Part shown: in pieces, positions 23,070 through 34,420 of the stretch
How positions within the stretch are numbered: position 1 is the stretch's first letter
Layout of the letters: the number at the start of each line of letters is the position of its first letter
Assembly: GCA_964019695.1 (NCBI GenBank)
Contig: OZ026515.1
Span: 140,985,549-141,049,548, forward strand
Direction: 5' to 3'
Origin: Loripinus fragilis
Lineage: Eukaryota > Mollusca > Bivalvia > Lucinida > Lucinidae
Length of the DNA stretch: 64,000 nt
Made by a program: the position numbers and the translations under genes
Notes under the pieces: model-generated
Seen by the model: only the letters and a program-made list of their open reading frames with translations
Database searches by the model: none
Told to the model about the DNA's origin: nothing

Positions 23070-23103
23070 ATGGGCGCCATCTACGATAAAGTTCTAGATA
23101 CTG
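23070..23103 (+). CDS. KCNIP: KChIP alternative first coding exon 1b
   Basis: Encodes MGAIYDKVLDT plus one base of the next codon, then a GTAAAC donor at 23104. It is a paralogue of exon 1a (MGAVYDKVLDTA), 10 kb away, with the same phase-1 end, so both can join the exon at 48125 and rebuild an Asp. Gly2 is available for N-myristoylation, but position 6 is Asp rather than the favoured Ser/Thr, so modification is uncertain. The preference for silent differences from exon 1a argues that both are translated. The start is the only ATG in frame after an upstream stop region, and the preceding AAAT gives a good A at -3. Switching between 1a and 1b would change only the first few residues and the promoter used. 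Confidence 0.8.
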
Positions 23104-23390
23104 GTAAACAATTTTTAGCATATAAGCCAGTTCGTGTGACTTTGGTACTTATTGTATATGCCTCGCATACACAAATAAAGATTGAGGCTTTGGCTATAAT
23201 TTAGGTCTCTTACTCCACTACATAGCTGCACACGATTTTAACAGTGGTTTTAGGTATATGCAGTATTTAACAATATCTCAGATACTAGCTCATTTAGCTT
23301 ATACATGATTGGTACTTATGCATTGAATAAAATTAAAGACACAGCCTACAAATTAGATCGGATTTTTGGGCATGCACGTTTAAAGGGTGG

Positions 23391-23392
23391 TT

Positions 23393-23471
<79 letters not shown>

Positions 23472-23473
23472 TT
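23391..23473. repeat. (TTTA)n microsatellite
   Basis: About 20 uninterrupted tetranucleotide units. The Leu/Phe/Ile/Tyr frame over it is an artefact. Confidence 0.95.
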
Positions 23474-24000
23474 AACAATGTTTTCAGAGGGTTAACACAT
23501 TTAGCCTATCGGCTATTCTACCATGTGGTCCTCCACAAAAGATATGACATATATACGTATATATTTACAAAACAACACCATTTTATCTAGCAAAGGCCTA
23601 ATGTAGACACAATCTTTCAGTCTTCAACAGACAAGTAGGTTCACCACCTTCATACATATAGGTTCACCAAGATGATATTACCCTGAGGTGACTGATTGGC
23701 GCATAAAATTTAGAAAAACGATTGTAAAACTTAAACTTAAATCATTTTCTACGGGAAGCATCTAATAGTTGTTAAGTAAATTGCATTAGTTTATCTTTTA
23801 GATTTGTCTTTTAAATTTGTCTGAAAAATGCACCTTCTCTAGACAGAGAAGGTGCATTTATGATATAAGTAGGAAGTGAATTCCAGTATTTTGGTGCTGA
23901 AACTGAGAATGATTTATCGTACGCGACCTTGGTACCATTAATGTTCGAATATATAGATTTTCAAGTACTTTAAATTTAATATTTCGACGTTGTTTCGCAT
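23391..24000 (-). pseudogene. LINE 3' remnant with (TAAA)n tail
   Basis: On the minus strand, 23940 to about 23850 reads TKVAYDKSFSVSAPKYWNSL then PTYIINAPSLS. This is the C-terminal 'RSFS..AP..WNSLP..I' motif common to CR1/L2-type LINE reverse transcriptase proteins. Stops follow (RQI-stop), and a small hairpin at 23826-23859 duplicates the CACCTTCTCT segment. Minus-strand sequence then runs through 3' UTR-like DNA into (TAAA)n, which is the plus-strand (TTTA)n at 23391-23473. The microsatellite is therefore best read as the element's 3' tail. The catalytic domain is absent. Confidence 0.75.
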
Positions 24001-24535
24001 GTGCGAACAGAACAGCAAACGTATGTTCAGCTACACACACGTGTACATACTAATTATTACTTCTGTATTCTTGCATAGTGAAGAAGCGTGTGCGTATTTG
24101 CATATGTAACATCCGCTTAAACGATTAAAGTGGTAAAATGTTGACATGCATATGCAGAAGGCAACATTTGATCAGCTCGTGCAAAAGCACATTCTGCTTA
24201 GGATGCACAGCGGAATAATTTGCTCAGATGCACATGGGTAATGTGGTTGTATAAAGGGTTGGGGTTTGTTTAATGTTTATAAACATCCATTCACTTGGTC
24301 AAGAGATGGTCACGTTTAGTGCTATGAGTTTACACGGAGTGATACCAGTTTTGTGACCAAATAAAGCACACATGGTTGATCCCTGCCATTAGTGACTCTA
24401 ATTCAATAAGAGTTTTAAACGAACACATGCCAGGTAAGGAGCTTGGTCTGGGGGCCACACTATTTTTTTCTTCATACGTAGGCTTGGCCCTTTCATCTAC
24501 TAAGTTAATTTCGCCACACGTCATTCTTATATAAT
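24001..24535. other. Intronic DNA, nothing recognised
   Basis: No coding signal or repeat family that I recognise; short frames only. Confidence 0.45.
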
Positions 24536-24934
24536 TGCCTTTATATACGATTCTCATATGAGTCTTATATAATTCTCATATGTAAACCTGAATATATGAT
24601 TTTCATATGTGCAGTTTCATATAAATTTTATATTATATGACTTAATATGATATTTACATGTTCACAAAATCATATAATTTTTTATGTAATTAATATCATA
24701 TGAAACCCATGTAAGTTTTATACGATCATTATATGTGTACTATTTCATATAATTATGACATAAATTAATTTATATGAATTGTTGATAAAAATAAGATCAT
24801 ATAAGTTTTATATGTAAATTAATATATGTGATAATCATGTGTGGTGAATTAAGTTTTGTAACATTTTTATAATTTGCAAATACAGTGCAATACACATCAT
24901 CCTCATGTGACTGCCTTTTTATATAAATTTTATA
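24536..24934. repeat. AT-rich CATATGA palindrome field, left part
   Basis: Dense short palindromes such as TCATATGA, ATATAAATTTTATAT and TCATATAATTTT. The field is interrupted at 24935 by the 2-kb element and resumes at 26940. CTGCCTTTTTATATAAATTT stands at both sides of the insertion. Confidence 0.75.
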
Positions 24935-24936
24935 TA

Positions 24937-26937
24937 CAGTCAAACCTGCTTTTGCGGCCACCTCTATTAAGCGTGACCCTCCCTTAAGTGGCCATTTTAG
25001 AGCCCCCCCCCCCCCCGAACGATTTTGAATGCAAATGCACCTTTATTAAGCGTGCACCTGTCCAACGCGGCCAGCGGTCGGCGAAATTCGCCCCAAACAC
25101 TGAAATTGTGTCCTGAAACGGCCAATTTTTGTGTGTGATCCGGCCAGTTTCGATTGAAGTTTCATCGATTAACTTTTTAGAACCGGTCTCATGCTTGGTG
25201 CAATTAAACTCCCCAGCAGTGGTGTCTCCCAGAATAAATTCTTCAACGGCCGCTTCCCTATGTCGAGGTAATTGGGCCCAACTATTTGGAAGTTTGTGGT
25301 GCAGTCGAACCACAACGGGCCGAAATCAACTGAGTTCAAGTGTTTACGCTAATAAATCACTACGAAATGGTACAGGAAACCAGCACATATAGATTAAAAA
25401 CAGCGTCGACAGTAATATAAAACCCGAACCAGTCGTAGAGCCAGTCAGCTGATAAAATTTTCGACATCAAAGCATTTTGCCGCTGCCAAAGTTCATTCAA
25501 CCATACCGTGACAGATGTTTAACGGTAAATGTGTGAAAATCTAAATGCAAAGTAATATTATTTGCTGGAGGCATATACTTACTACACAAGGATGCAAGGA
25601 ATCCCGGGACAAAACATCCCATGCCATTTTTTGCCACCCCGGACAAAACATCCCGCATCGATTTGCCACCCCGGACAAAACATCCCATGCAGTTTTTGTC
25701 ACCCCGGACAAAACATCCCATGCCATTTTTGCCGCCCCAGACAAAACATCCCATGCTACTTCTGCCACTCCGGACAAAACATCCCACACTCTGTTTAAAG
25801 CCTATGAAAGTGCATAGAACATCCCATTTAGTTAATTGTCACTATTATTATTGATATTCTTAATGTACCATACCAATTGAAACGATTAGAGATCAAAGGT
25901 AGATAGATAATTAGACTAATTAGACATATGTTTCTCAATTATAATAATTTGTTTGACCCAAACTGTAAATGATTTCTTTTAAGATGTAATTGGCTTCTTA
26001 ACAAACAAATTTAGTTGTTTGTCACAAGAAGATATAATTATCTTTAATTAAATTCTATTTACATTGTGAAACTGCCTTTCAATCAATTTAAGACCTAGTT
26101 TATATCATTTGGACAGTCATACTAGGGCATTCACTGCTAGTACATGTCATAGTAGATGAAGGTCACAAATGAGACTTACCCTGAAGAAGCAGTCTGAGTA
26201 TGGGATGTTTTGTCCGGGGTGGCAAAATGGCATGGGATGTTATGTCCGGGGTGACAAAAATGGCATGGGATGTTATGTCCGGGGTGACAAAAACAGCGTG
26301 GGATGTATTGTCCGGGGTGGCAAAATCTTTGTGGGATGTTTTGTCTGGGGTGTAAAAAAATGGCATGGGATGTTTTGTCCCGGGATGTTTTGTCCGGCTC
26401 CCGGATGCAATCTTTGCTAAAAGTCAACAAGCAATAGCTTTTGAGAAAAAAAGAAGTTATTTTTTAGTAACAAAATTTGAACCATTTTCTGATTCTTTTT
26501 CACCTGAATAAATGTACACTTCTAACAACATTCTCTTCATGTTCAATAGTACGGTGGCCATTAAACATGCATTTGCTTATCAAAAAATCAAGTTTTAGCT
26601 TCTAGAAAAAATATGATAAGCAGTGCTATCTCTACTCTTTTGACATACACGGGAATCTTTAGACTGATAGGACATGGTTTTGTTTATTTCATATTTTGTT
26701 ATGTTTTTTTTTTCATTTATATATTTTATGAAGAAATGCAATAACTGCAGCAGTGTAGAACTTATTCTTTATACTTTTCAACTCATTATTATATGGGTAT
26801 CCTCAACTCGAAGCCAATATTCTTTCGAGTCCACAATCATACGGCCATCTAAGCTGAACCTCTATAAAGCAGCCACCTGTCTTAAGCAAGCGATTTTGGA
26901 TTATCCCTTGACCGCTTGCTTAAGACAGGTTTGACTG
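24937..26937. mobile_element. 2,001-bp Tc1/mariner-type non-autonomous element, copy 1
   Basis: Ends CAGTCAAACCTG ... CAGGTTTGACTG, perfect inverted repeats flanked by TA dinucleotides. The interior holds six to seven ~33-bp direct units containing GGACAAAACATCCC (25605-25785) and seven units of the same sequence inverted (26202-26397). About 400 bp of unrelated AT-rich DNA separates them. The right end carries an extra palindrome CCTGTCTTAAGCAAGCG / CGCTTGCTTAAGACAGG. No transposase is encoded; the Gly/Cys-rich and Pro/His-rich frames over the arrays are repeat translations, and the 109-residue minus frame near the left end has no domain. The TIR start is close to that of MITE M1 (CAGTAAAACCTG). 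It differs from copy 2 by one substitution and two homopolymer lengths, so it moved or was copied very recently. Confidence 0.88.
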
Positions 26938-26939
26938 TA

Positions 26940-27230
26940 CTGCCTTTTTATATAAATTTTATATAAAGGCACTCATATGATATTTATATAAAAGGGCAAT
27001 CATATGATTTTCATATAATCATTATATGATTATTATGTAAAAATGCTTATCAATATCATATGATTATTATATGTATTTAAGTTTACATAAAAATCATATC
27101 ATTTTCATATGAAAATTATATAATCTGTTTTATATGATCCACACGCGGCTGCCTTTTTTAACAAATATTATATAAAAGTTTTTATATTAGAATCATATGA
27201 TTATTATATGATTTTTACGTGTGACGAAAT
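26940..27230. repeat. AT-rich CATATGA palindrome field, right part
   Basis: Continuation of 24536-24934 beyond the inserted element, with repeated TCATATGATTTTCATATAAT-like words. Confidence 0.75.
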
Positions 27231-28354
27231 TTGTAGTGTACTGTTTACCAAAAAACAATATCTGGAATACCAAAATAAATATTTGAAATTTTAGCAACTC
27301 AAAATAGTATCCCCATTCTGTGCATTGACCTCTAGAAAAGACCATAAAATGCATAGAAATGATCCATAAAACCAGCCCATGTTTGTGATTACCTCAAAAG
27401 AAATTCCATAAAATCTTCATACCCCAAAAATATTCATTTTTCTGAAAACCCCCAAAATATTGAATCCAAGATTATGAACCCCAAAAATGGTCCGAGCCTA
27501 CCTATATATATGAAATTATCAGAGTACCCCCCCCCCCCCCCCCCCCCCCGAGGAGCTAGGCACATTTAGTGCCCGCCCTGGGCACGCCTAAGGTTTATAG
27601 CTGTCTTCATACTATCTAAGTGTCCCCATAAGTGCTGATGAAGCACGCAGAAGAGAGCTTCTATATATTTTAAACCAGGATATGAGCGTATTATTTCTGT
27701 CCTTAAATGGTCAATTATATAACACCCTGCTAAAACATTTAAAGGAACACCAGATAATTTTCCAAAGGTGATAATTTTAACCCCCATCAAAAAGACAAAC
27801 CATACACTTCATAAGACAATGCGATAGAATCACAGTTTCTTTAAGAAAACCAAAGTATCGCGTTAAAAATGCTTTCGAAAAGGTTAGGCACGTACGCAGG
27901 TGCTATTATAACCAACTACATGTACTGAGAGTTTGTACATTGGAGAGATTATTGCATTTAGCTGAAACAGTATCTCACGCCATTTATTTTTCTTGTCTAA
28001 TGGCTAATGATACCGCCTGTTTTCCTTCTAATACCGGCGTATAGATTGACTTTAATGTACCATTAGCGTACATTAAGGAACATATCTTGTCGTTCCCTGG
28101 TATAGATCGATTCTTAGCAAGTTGATACGTTCATATGATTGTAACACAATAGATAATTAGGCCATAATCGCGCGAAAATGAAAGAGTGTTGTTCTGGAAA
28201 CAGCAACACATTTCCGACAACTGTGCCATATGCCTCTTTATATTGGCCATTCTATGGGCCTGTACATGAGCTTTTAGTATTTTTGTATTATCGCATATGT
28301 ACAAACCTCTCCTATAAACGTCTACGCGTACGTATCCAGCGGTGCAAGTGGACT
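27231..28354. other. Intronic DNA with a 23-bp C homopolymer
   Basis: C23 at 27527-27549. Otherwise no gene or known repeat is seen. The minus-strand frame 27566-27790 shows no domain. Confidence 0.5.
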
Positions 28355-28690
28355 GATATTCGGTGGCTTAGGCTGCTGTCCGTTCTAAGGCGGTGGTTCA
28401 GTTGTTGTTGACTTTTTGTTTATTGTTACTCCCATTGTGGGAGTCTGTAACTGTTCTGTTTTGTTGTACGTTACTTTATGTCCATTCTAGTAATGCAATC
28501 ATCTTGATGGGGAAGAGAGAGCTGGTTGCTTTACTTAATTTGTCTTACTGGTGTCTCGTGATTGTTGAGCGGCTCTTCCTCGCAGTGCCAAGGGGTTGTC
28601 TGCGGTTTGTGATTGTGGTATTTCATGATTATACTCACTTACTATTTTTGTCTTCCATCTACACCCGACAGTGCGAGAAGCACTAAAATC
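28355..28690 (+). repeat. Dispersed repeat family B, good copy
   Basis: GGTGGCTTAGGCTGCTGTCC, then GTTCTAAGGCGGTGGTTC and GGGGAAGAGAGAGCTGGTTG, through TTGTGATTGTGGTATTTC. It is the near-mirror of 49540-49900 on the other strand. The 97-residue frame here is shared with that copy and belongs to the repeat. Confidence 0.75.
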
Positions 28691-29660
28691 TCATGGCTGT
28701 TCTGTTACGTTGACATTGTCAGTCAATAATAATGCTATATTCTAAAGAAGGCAGGACACTGCAGTGCGCGGAGTTTCTTGATATGAATGACAGCGGACAG
28801 TCTGATTTAATTGATGCACAGCGTGTCCACTGTCTCAAGAACCCACAGTATCTTATCGGACTGATCCACTCTATTCACATTTGAGTCACCACATTCACAT
28901 CAGAGGGCATTAATTTCGACCAAAAACTTGATATTGAATATCATAACCAATCATAGCAAATGTATTGAAGCTTTGAATGGCTGACTACCATGTCATTAAT
29001 TCCAGTGCAATGACATACCATTTGCTTGATAATAAAGGTCTTATCCTGGTCCATTGATCATGTAAATTGTTAAATATTTGTATGTATATAAAGAAATAAA
29101 ATAGTGTTTAAACCAAAGGTATAATTATATGCTTGACTGACTTGTGTGTCCCGTATTCGCCTATATCCCTCTTAAACTAGCTGCAAACGGGCGATATTTC
29201 CGTTGTTTTTTCAACGTTTTGCTCATATTGTGTGGAAGTTTCGCATTTATGCATGGTTTTGTGTCATTTTTCGTTTAGCATCAAGGCTGGTGTCTTTGTT
29301 AAGGGTACTTGTGTTTGCGTGTTAAATCCGCATACCCGTGTCCCTTTATTTGTGTGTCACGTATCGTTCTGTGGTCTGCGATTGTGCCATACCATGTCGT
29401 TAATATTTAAAGATTTGTTTTTCTCTGCTTTAGAAAGGAATCATAAGCCCTAAAACAGTAAATAAATGTTTTAGTTTTAATATAATGTTCATTTCCTGCA
29501 ACGAGAAACATGATTCCATTCCAATACTCCAGGGGAAAAAACAACATTTGTTATGCTAATCTTGCGGGAATAATTTTAATCTTTGATAAACTGACTGATC
29601 AGCCATGCAGATGATTTTACAATCCTATGCTAGCATTGATTTGCATCTTCCTATATTTAC
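28691..29660. other. Intronic DNA, nothing recognised
   Basis: No coding signal that I recognise. A frame at 29232-29453 has no domain. Confidence 0.45.
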
Positions 29661-29870
29661 GTTTACTCGTTGCCTACTGGTGACGTCTGCTGATAACCTT
29701 TGAAAAAATTTTGGACCCAGAATAGATCTTACAAAATGTCGCCAAACCGTCTGACAATCTGATCGTATTCCTGAAAGAATATTTTGAAAAAAAAATAATT
29801 TTTGAAGAAAAGATCAGCTGACAACAAAAACATTTTATAAATCCCCAACATGCAAAGAGTTAAACTAATA
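29660..29870. repeat. Family P element, core partly lost
   Basis: GTGACGTCTGCTGATAACC at the left, TTTTGGACCCAGAATAG where the core begins, and GATCAGCTGACAACAAAAAC on the right. The central palindrome is eroded. Confidence 0.6.
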
Positions 29871-29914
29871 CACCGGGCCAGAGATCATTCAGCAAGTGCC
29901 ATCTAATAAATTAA

Positions 29915-30143
29915 TGAGCCGGTTCATGAGATTTCCAACAATATGGTGTGTGCGACCAGCAAAGCTTCAGATCAGCCTGCGCATACGCGCAGTCTGATCA
30001 GAGCCTTTGCTAGTCGCTCGAGTATTCTATGATTGTTAAGCTACTGACTGAACACCATTTGGAGTGTCTAAGCTTAAAAGGAGGCTGCAGAGGCTCATCT
30101 GAGTCAAAATGTCACATTGTTGGTAATCTCATGCACTGGCTCA
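29915..30143. mobile_element. MITE with TGAGCCG termini, copy 2
   Basis: 229 bp. TGAGCCGGTTCATGAGATTT at the left and ATGCACTGGCTCA at the right, with the CCAACAAT / ATTGTTGG pair and the same GCCTGCGCATACGCGCAG core as copy 1 at 6730. Confidence 0.8.
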
Positions 30144-31033
30144 AATTATTATCATATAGCGAAGAACTGGATCAGTATATACGTTAGTATAGTTTTAATC
30201 TACACGTATAGATGAGCTGTAGGTGTCATGTCCCTCCAGGTAGCAAATTTGCTACCTGGTCCCTCTTATTTCAATTTATATAGTCTGTGCACACACAACC
30301 GATGATCCTTGTTTGTTTTCTGTTCGTTTAACATGCACAATTTTTCTTGTTGCGTAAATCAATTAATTTTACTGCTGAACATTCAAATCTTTTTACAGAC
30401 ATTATTTCTGATGTCTTTCTTTCATGCATTCAGCTAATGTAAATACAACATGAAAAAGAAGTTTTTTATCTTGCGTGCATACGGAAAATAGTCTAAAATT
30501 AACTCTTATGCTGCCAGCAAAAAGTTCTTTAGATCTCGTCTGCTGATCTCGTTTGAAGAATTCGTTAAAATATGTTTTGCGACGATTTGCTACCATGGCT
30601 TCAGACTGCAAGTTACAGTTCATAAAAGACGTTTTATTGAACTGGCTGTTATCTTAGCATATTACACAATCACGTTTCCACTTACATTATTCTTAAACCA
30701 TGTTGACTCTTTGGTTTACACCAGGATTTGTTAAACGGCTGAAATATGACAAAAACGCACGTGCCCAAGTAAACGATACTGTTGATTATCATAATGAACT
30801 GTGTGTTACGTTTCGATTACAGTCAGCTGATTAGACTGCCCCTTACAGTCCGATCTGGGTGAACACATTATTTAGTAATTCAGGTTTCTAAACCGGTTCG
30901 TAAACTATAACAACATATTTTACCCAGAAAAGGCGACGAAAGAGCTTCTTCACCCTTTAATTCATTTTCCCATACATGTTGATAGAATAAGTATGAAATG
31001 CCCAGTTTGTATGAAAGGGGTCACAGATAGAAA
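30144..31033. other. Intronic DNA, nothing recognised
   Basis: Contains a small palindrome GGTAGCAAATTTGCTACC at about 30239. No gene. Confidence 0.45.
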
Positions 31034-31035
31034 TA

Positions 31036-33036
31036 CAGTCAAACCTGCTTTTGCGGCCACCTCTATTAAGCGTGACCCTCCCTTAAGTGGCCATTTTAGA
31101 GCCCCCCCCCCCCCGAACGATTTTGAATGCAAATGCACCTTTATTAAGCGTGCACCTGTCCAACGCGGCCAGCGGTCGGCGAAATTCGCCCCAAACACTG
31201 AAATTGTGTCCTGAAACGGCCAATTTTTGTGTGTGATCCGGCCAGTTTCGATTGAAGTTTCATCGATTAACTTTTTAGAACCGGTCTCATGCTTGGTGCA
31301 ATTAAACTCCCCAGCAGTGGTGTCTCCCAGAATAAATTCTTCAACGGCCGCTTCCCTATGTCGAGGTAATTGGGCCCAACTATTTGGAAGTTTGTGGTGC
31401 AGTCGAACCACAACGGGCCGAAATCAACTGAGTTCAAGTGTTTACGCTAATAAATCACTACGAAATGGTACAGGAAACCAGCACATATAGATTAAAAACA
31501 GCGTCGACAGTAATATAAAACCCGAACCAGTCGTAGAGCCAGTCAGCTGATAAAATTTTCGACATCAAAGCATTTTGCCGCTGCCAAAGTTCATTCAACC
31601 ATACCGTGACAGATGTTTAACGGTAAATGTGTGAAAATCTAAATGCAAAGTAATATTATTTGCTGGAGGCATATACTTACTACACAAGGATGCAAGGAAT
31701 CCCGGGACAAAACATCCCATGCCATTTTTTGCCACCCCGGACAAAACATCCCGCATCGATTTGCCACCCCGGACAAAACATCCCATGCAGTTTTTGTCAC
31801 CCCGGACAAAACATCCCATGCCATTTTTGCCGCCCCAGACAAAACATCCCATGCTACTTCTGCCACTCCGGACAAAACATCCCACACTCTGTTTAAAGCC
31901 TATGAAAGTGCATAGAACATCCCATTTAGTTAATTGTCACTATTATTATTGATATTCTTAATGTACCATACCAATTGAAACGATTAGAGATCAAAGGTAG
32001 ATAGATAATTAGACTAATTAGACATATGTTTCTCAATTATAATAATTTGTTTGACCCAAACTGTAAATGATTTCTTTTAAGATGTAATTGGCTTCTTAAC
32101 AAACAAATTTAGTTGTTTGTCACAAGAAGATATAATTATCTTTAATTAAATTCTATTTACATTGTGAAACTGCCTTTCAATCAATTTAAGACCTAGTTTA
32201 TATCATTTGGACAGTCATACTAGGGCATTCACTGCTAGTACATGTCATAGTAGATGAAGGTCACAAATGAGACTTACCCTGAAGAAGCAGTCTGAGTATG
32301 GGATGTTTTGTCCGGGGTGGCAAAATGGCATGGGATGTTATGTCCAGGGTGACAAAAATGGCATGGGATGTTATGTCCGGGGTGACAAAAACAGCGTGGG
32401 ATGTATTGTCCGGGGTGGCAAAATCTTTGTGGGATGTTTTGTCTGGGGTGTAAAAAAATGGCATGGGATGTTTTGTCCCGGGATGTTTTGTCCGGCTCCC
32501 GGATGCAATCTTTGCTAAAAGTCAACAAGCAATAGCTTTTGAGAAAAAAAGAAGTTATTTTTTAGTAACAAAATTTGAACCATTTTCTGATTCTTTTTCA
32601 CCTGAATAAATGTACACTTCTAACAACATTCTCTTCATGTTCAATAGTACGGTGGCCATTAAACATGCATTTGCTTATCAAAAAATCAAGTTTTAGCTTC
32701 TAGAAAAAATATGATAAGCAGTGCTATCTCTACTCTTTTGACATACACGGGAATCTTTAGACTGATAGGACATGGTTTTGTTTATTTCATATTTTGTTAT
32801 GTTTTTTTTTTTCATTTATATATTTTATGAAGAAATGCAATAACTGCAGCAGTGTAGAACTTATTCTTTATACTTTTCAACTCATTATTATATGGGTATC
32901 CTCAACTCGAAGCCAATATTCTTTCGAGTCCACAATCATACGGCCATCTAAGCTGAACCTCTATAAAGCAGCCACCTGTCTTAAGCAAGCGATTTTGGAT
33001 TATCCCTTGACCGCTTGCTTAAGACAGGTTTGACTG
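31036..33036. mobile_element. 2,001-bp Tc1/mariner-type non-autonomous element, copy 2
   Basis: Same orientation and same length as 24937-26937. The differences I found are the C run near the left end (13 versus 14), a T run (11 versus 10) and one G-to-A change at about 32345. It is flanked by TA (31034-31035 and 33037-33038) inside otherwise unrelated DNA (left AGATAGAAA, right TCTTAACTA). This shows that the unit that moved is exactly the 2,001 bp and not a larger segmental duplication. Confidence 0.9.
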
Positions 33037-33079
33037 TATCTTAACTATGATGCATTTCTGACATGAAGATTTGTGTTAT

Positions 33080-33163
33080 CATTGCAAACAGTGCAGACCA
33101 TGATGAAATGACGCATTATGTGGCATTTCATCATGGTCGTCACTGTTTGCCAAAGTACCTGTT
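33080..33163. repeat. Family P core hairpin with unusual stem
   Basis: GCAAACAGTGCAGACCATGA and TCATGGTCGTCACTGTTTGC enclose TGAAATGACGCATTATGTGG. The stem sequence GACCATGATGAAATG is unlike the other family members, but the outer GCAAACAGTG is conserved. Confidence 0.7.
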
Positions 33164-33169
33164 TACCGG

Positions 33170-34119
33170 TATCCGGAAAGAAAATGGTTAAGCGCCCAAT
33201 ATTTCTCAAAAAGACTCTGTGTTAGACAACTATTTCGAGTTATCAAATTCAACTTCAACTGTAAACAACTTAGGCGTATACAATCTTTATCCATGGTCTG
33301 TTGTCTGCTAATGCTGCTTGTAAGAGATCATCTAGTTTAATGAATATTTAAGGCTTGTTTTCCAGATTGACCTAGTCAACTTCATATCGTCCATCTTAAT
33401 GTTCCAGGAATTATCTTGTAGAAGGTCTCTACAGATCAAATGTGATCTTTCACTGGCATTGAAAATATGGAAATATAGAGTCTTGATGACAGCTGATCGA
33501 TATGATTACATATGAAGGCATCTACATTTTGTTTTGTGGCGAAAATCGCCTGTCCCTTACCCACTAACTCCTCCCCCACCCCTATCTGTACTGAAGAGAA
33601 AACACAGAAAATAGGAAGTAAACCTTTCTCATGGAATCTACGCTGAACGGGCTTTCTTTCCCTTATCAGGGTGCGATTGTGGTATTTTCTGATCATGCTC
33701 ACGTACTTTTTGGTCGGGTGATATTTTTCTCAATTTTATTGAAGCATAAATAGAATAGTATGTAAGAAAACAGTGAAGACCCTGATCAGAGACCGCATTC
33801 TACAATGTCTTATTGGCCTTATTAAGGTTAAGTTTTTTGTCAAATTTCTAAGAAATAGCATGGCGATAATCTTTGCATATTACGTCGTTGTCCTATTTAA
33901 AAGAAACAGCGAAAAAAGTCTTCAATCATTTAAGCAACAAAATATTCACGACAGAGAGTTTTGTGACTATATACAACAACAACAATGGTGGGCGTTTGTG
34001 TTTAGAAACCCGCTGATTCTGGTAAGACTTTCTTTGATATTTCCGTTGATATTTGTACGATTTGCATAGGTTATGGGTCTTTCATGCAAACTAAGCACCT
34101 TGATCCACAACTGAACTAA
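33170..34119. other. Intronic DNA with family B fragment
   Basis: A family B 3' fragment (GCGATTGTGGTATTTTCTGA, TCATGCTCACGTACTTTTTG) lies at 33665-33715. Frames at 33436-33702 and 33773-34069 have no domain support. Confidence 0.45.
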
Positions 34120-34420
34120 GGGTGATGTTGGTGCACCGTTAGACTGGTTTAAGCCCTCCAGTAAAATATTTTTACTGACCGTTCCAAGGCAGTACTTCTT
34201 TTGTGGATCATTTATGTTATTCTGTCTTGTTTTGTTATGCTTTCATATACGTCTGTTTGTTGATGCCTTGTGGTCACCTGCTGGGAAAGGGCTGACCTCT
34301 TGGCTCTCGTTTGTGATGTCTAATTGTGACGTTGTCACTTTTCCATTGGTATCCTGGGTCAGGTGTGGTGCTTGATTGTATCGATTCCTGATCTTTGCCC
34401 TCTTCCTTACTTTGAAGCAG
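34120..34420 (+). repeat. Dispersed repeat family A, near full length
   Basis: GTGCACCGTTAGACTGGTTT, AAGCCCTCCAGTAAAATATT, GGTCACCTGCTGGGAAAGG and ATCGATTCCTGATCTTTGCC in the canonical order. Confidence 0.75.

Noticed and set aside
24984..25313. 109-residue minus frame (149 residues in the second copy at 30962-31411)
   Set aside because: Not a recognised transposase and no DDE spacing. The longer version simply runs out of the element into its flank, so the frame is not an element gene.
25605..26397. Possible CRISPR-like array of regularly spaced repeats
   Set aside because: The host is a eukaryote, the 'spacers' are not unique, and the array is mirrored within a transposon.
25497..26430. 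Gly/Cys-rich and Pro/His-rich frames on both strands (also at 31595-32528)
   Set aside because: Translations of the GGACAAAACATCCC arrays in all frames. The identical set in both element copies reflects the 2-kb duplication, not selection on protein.
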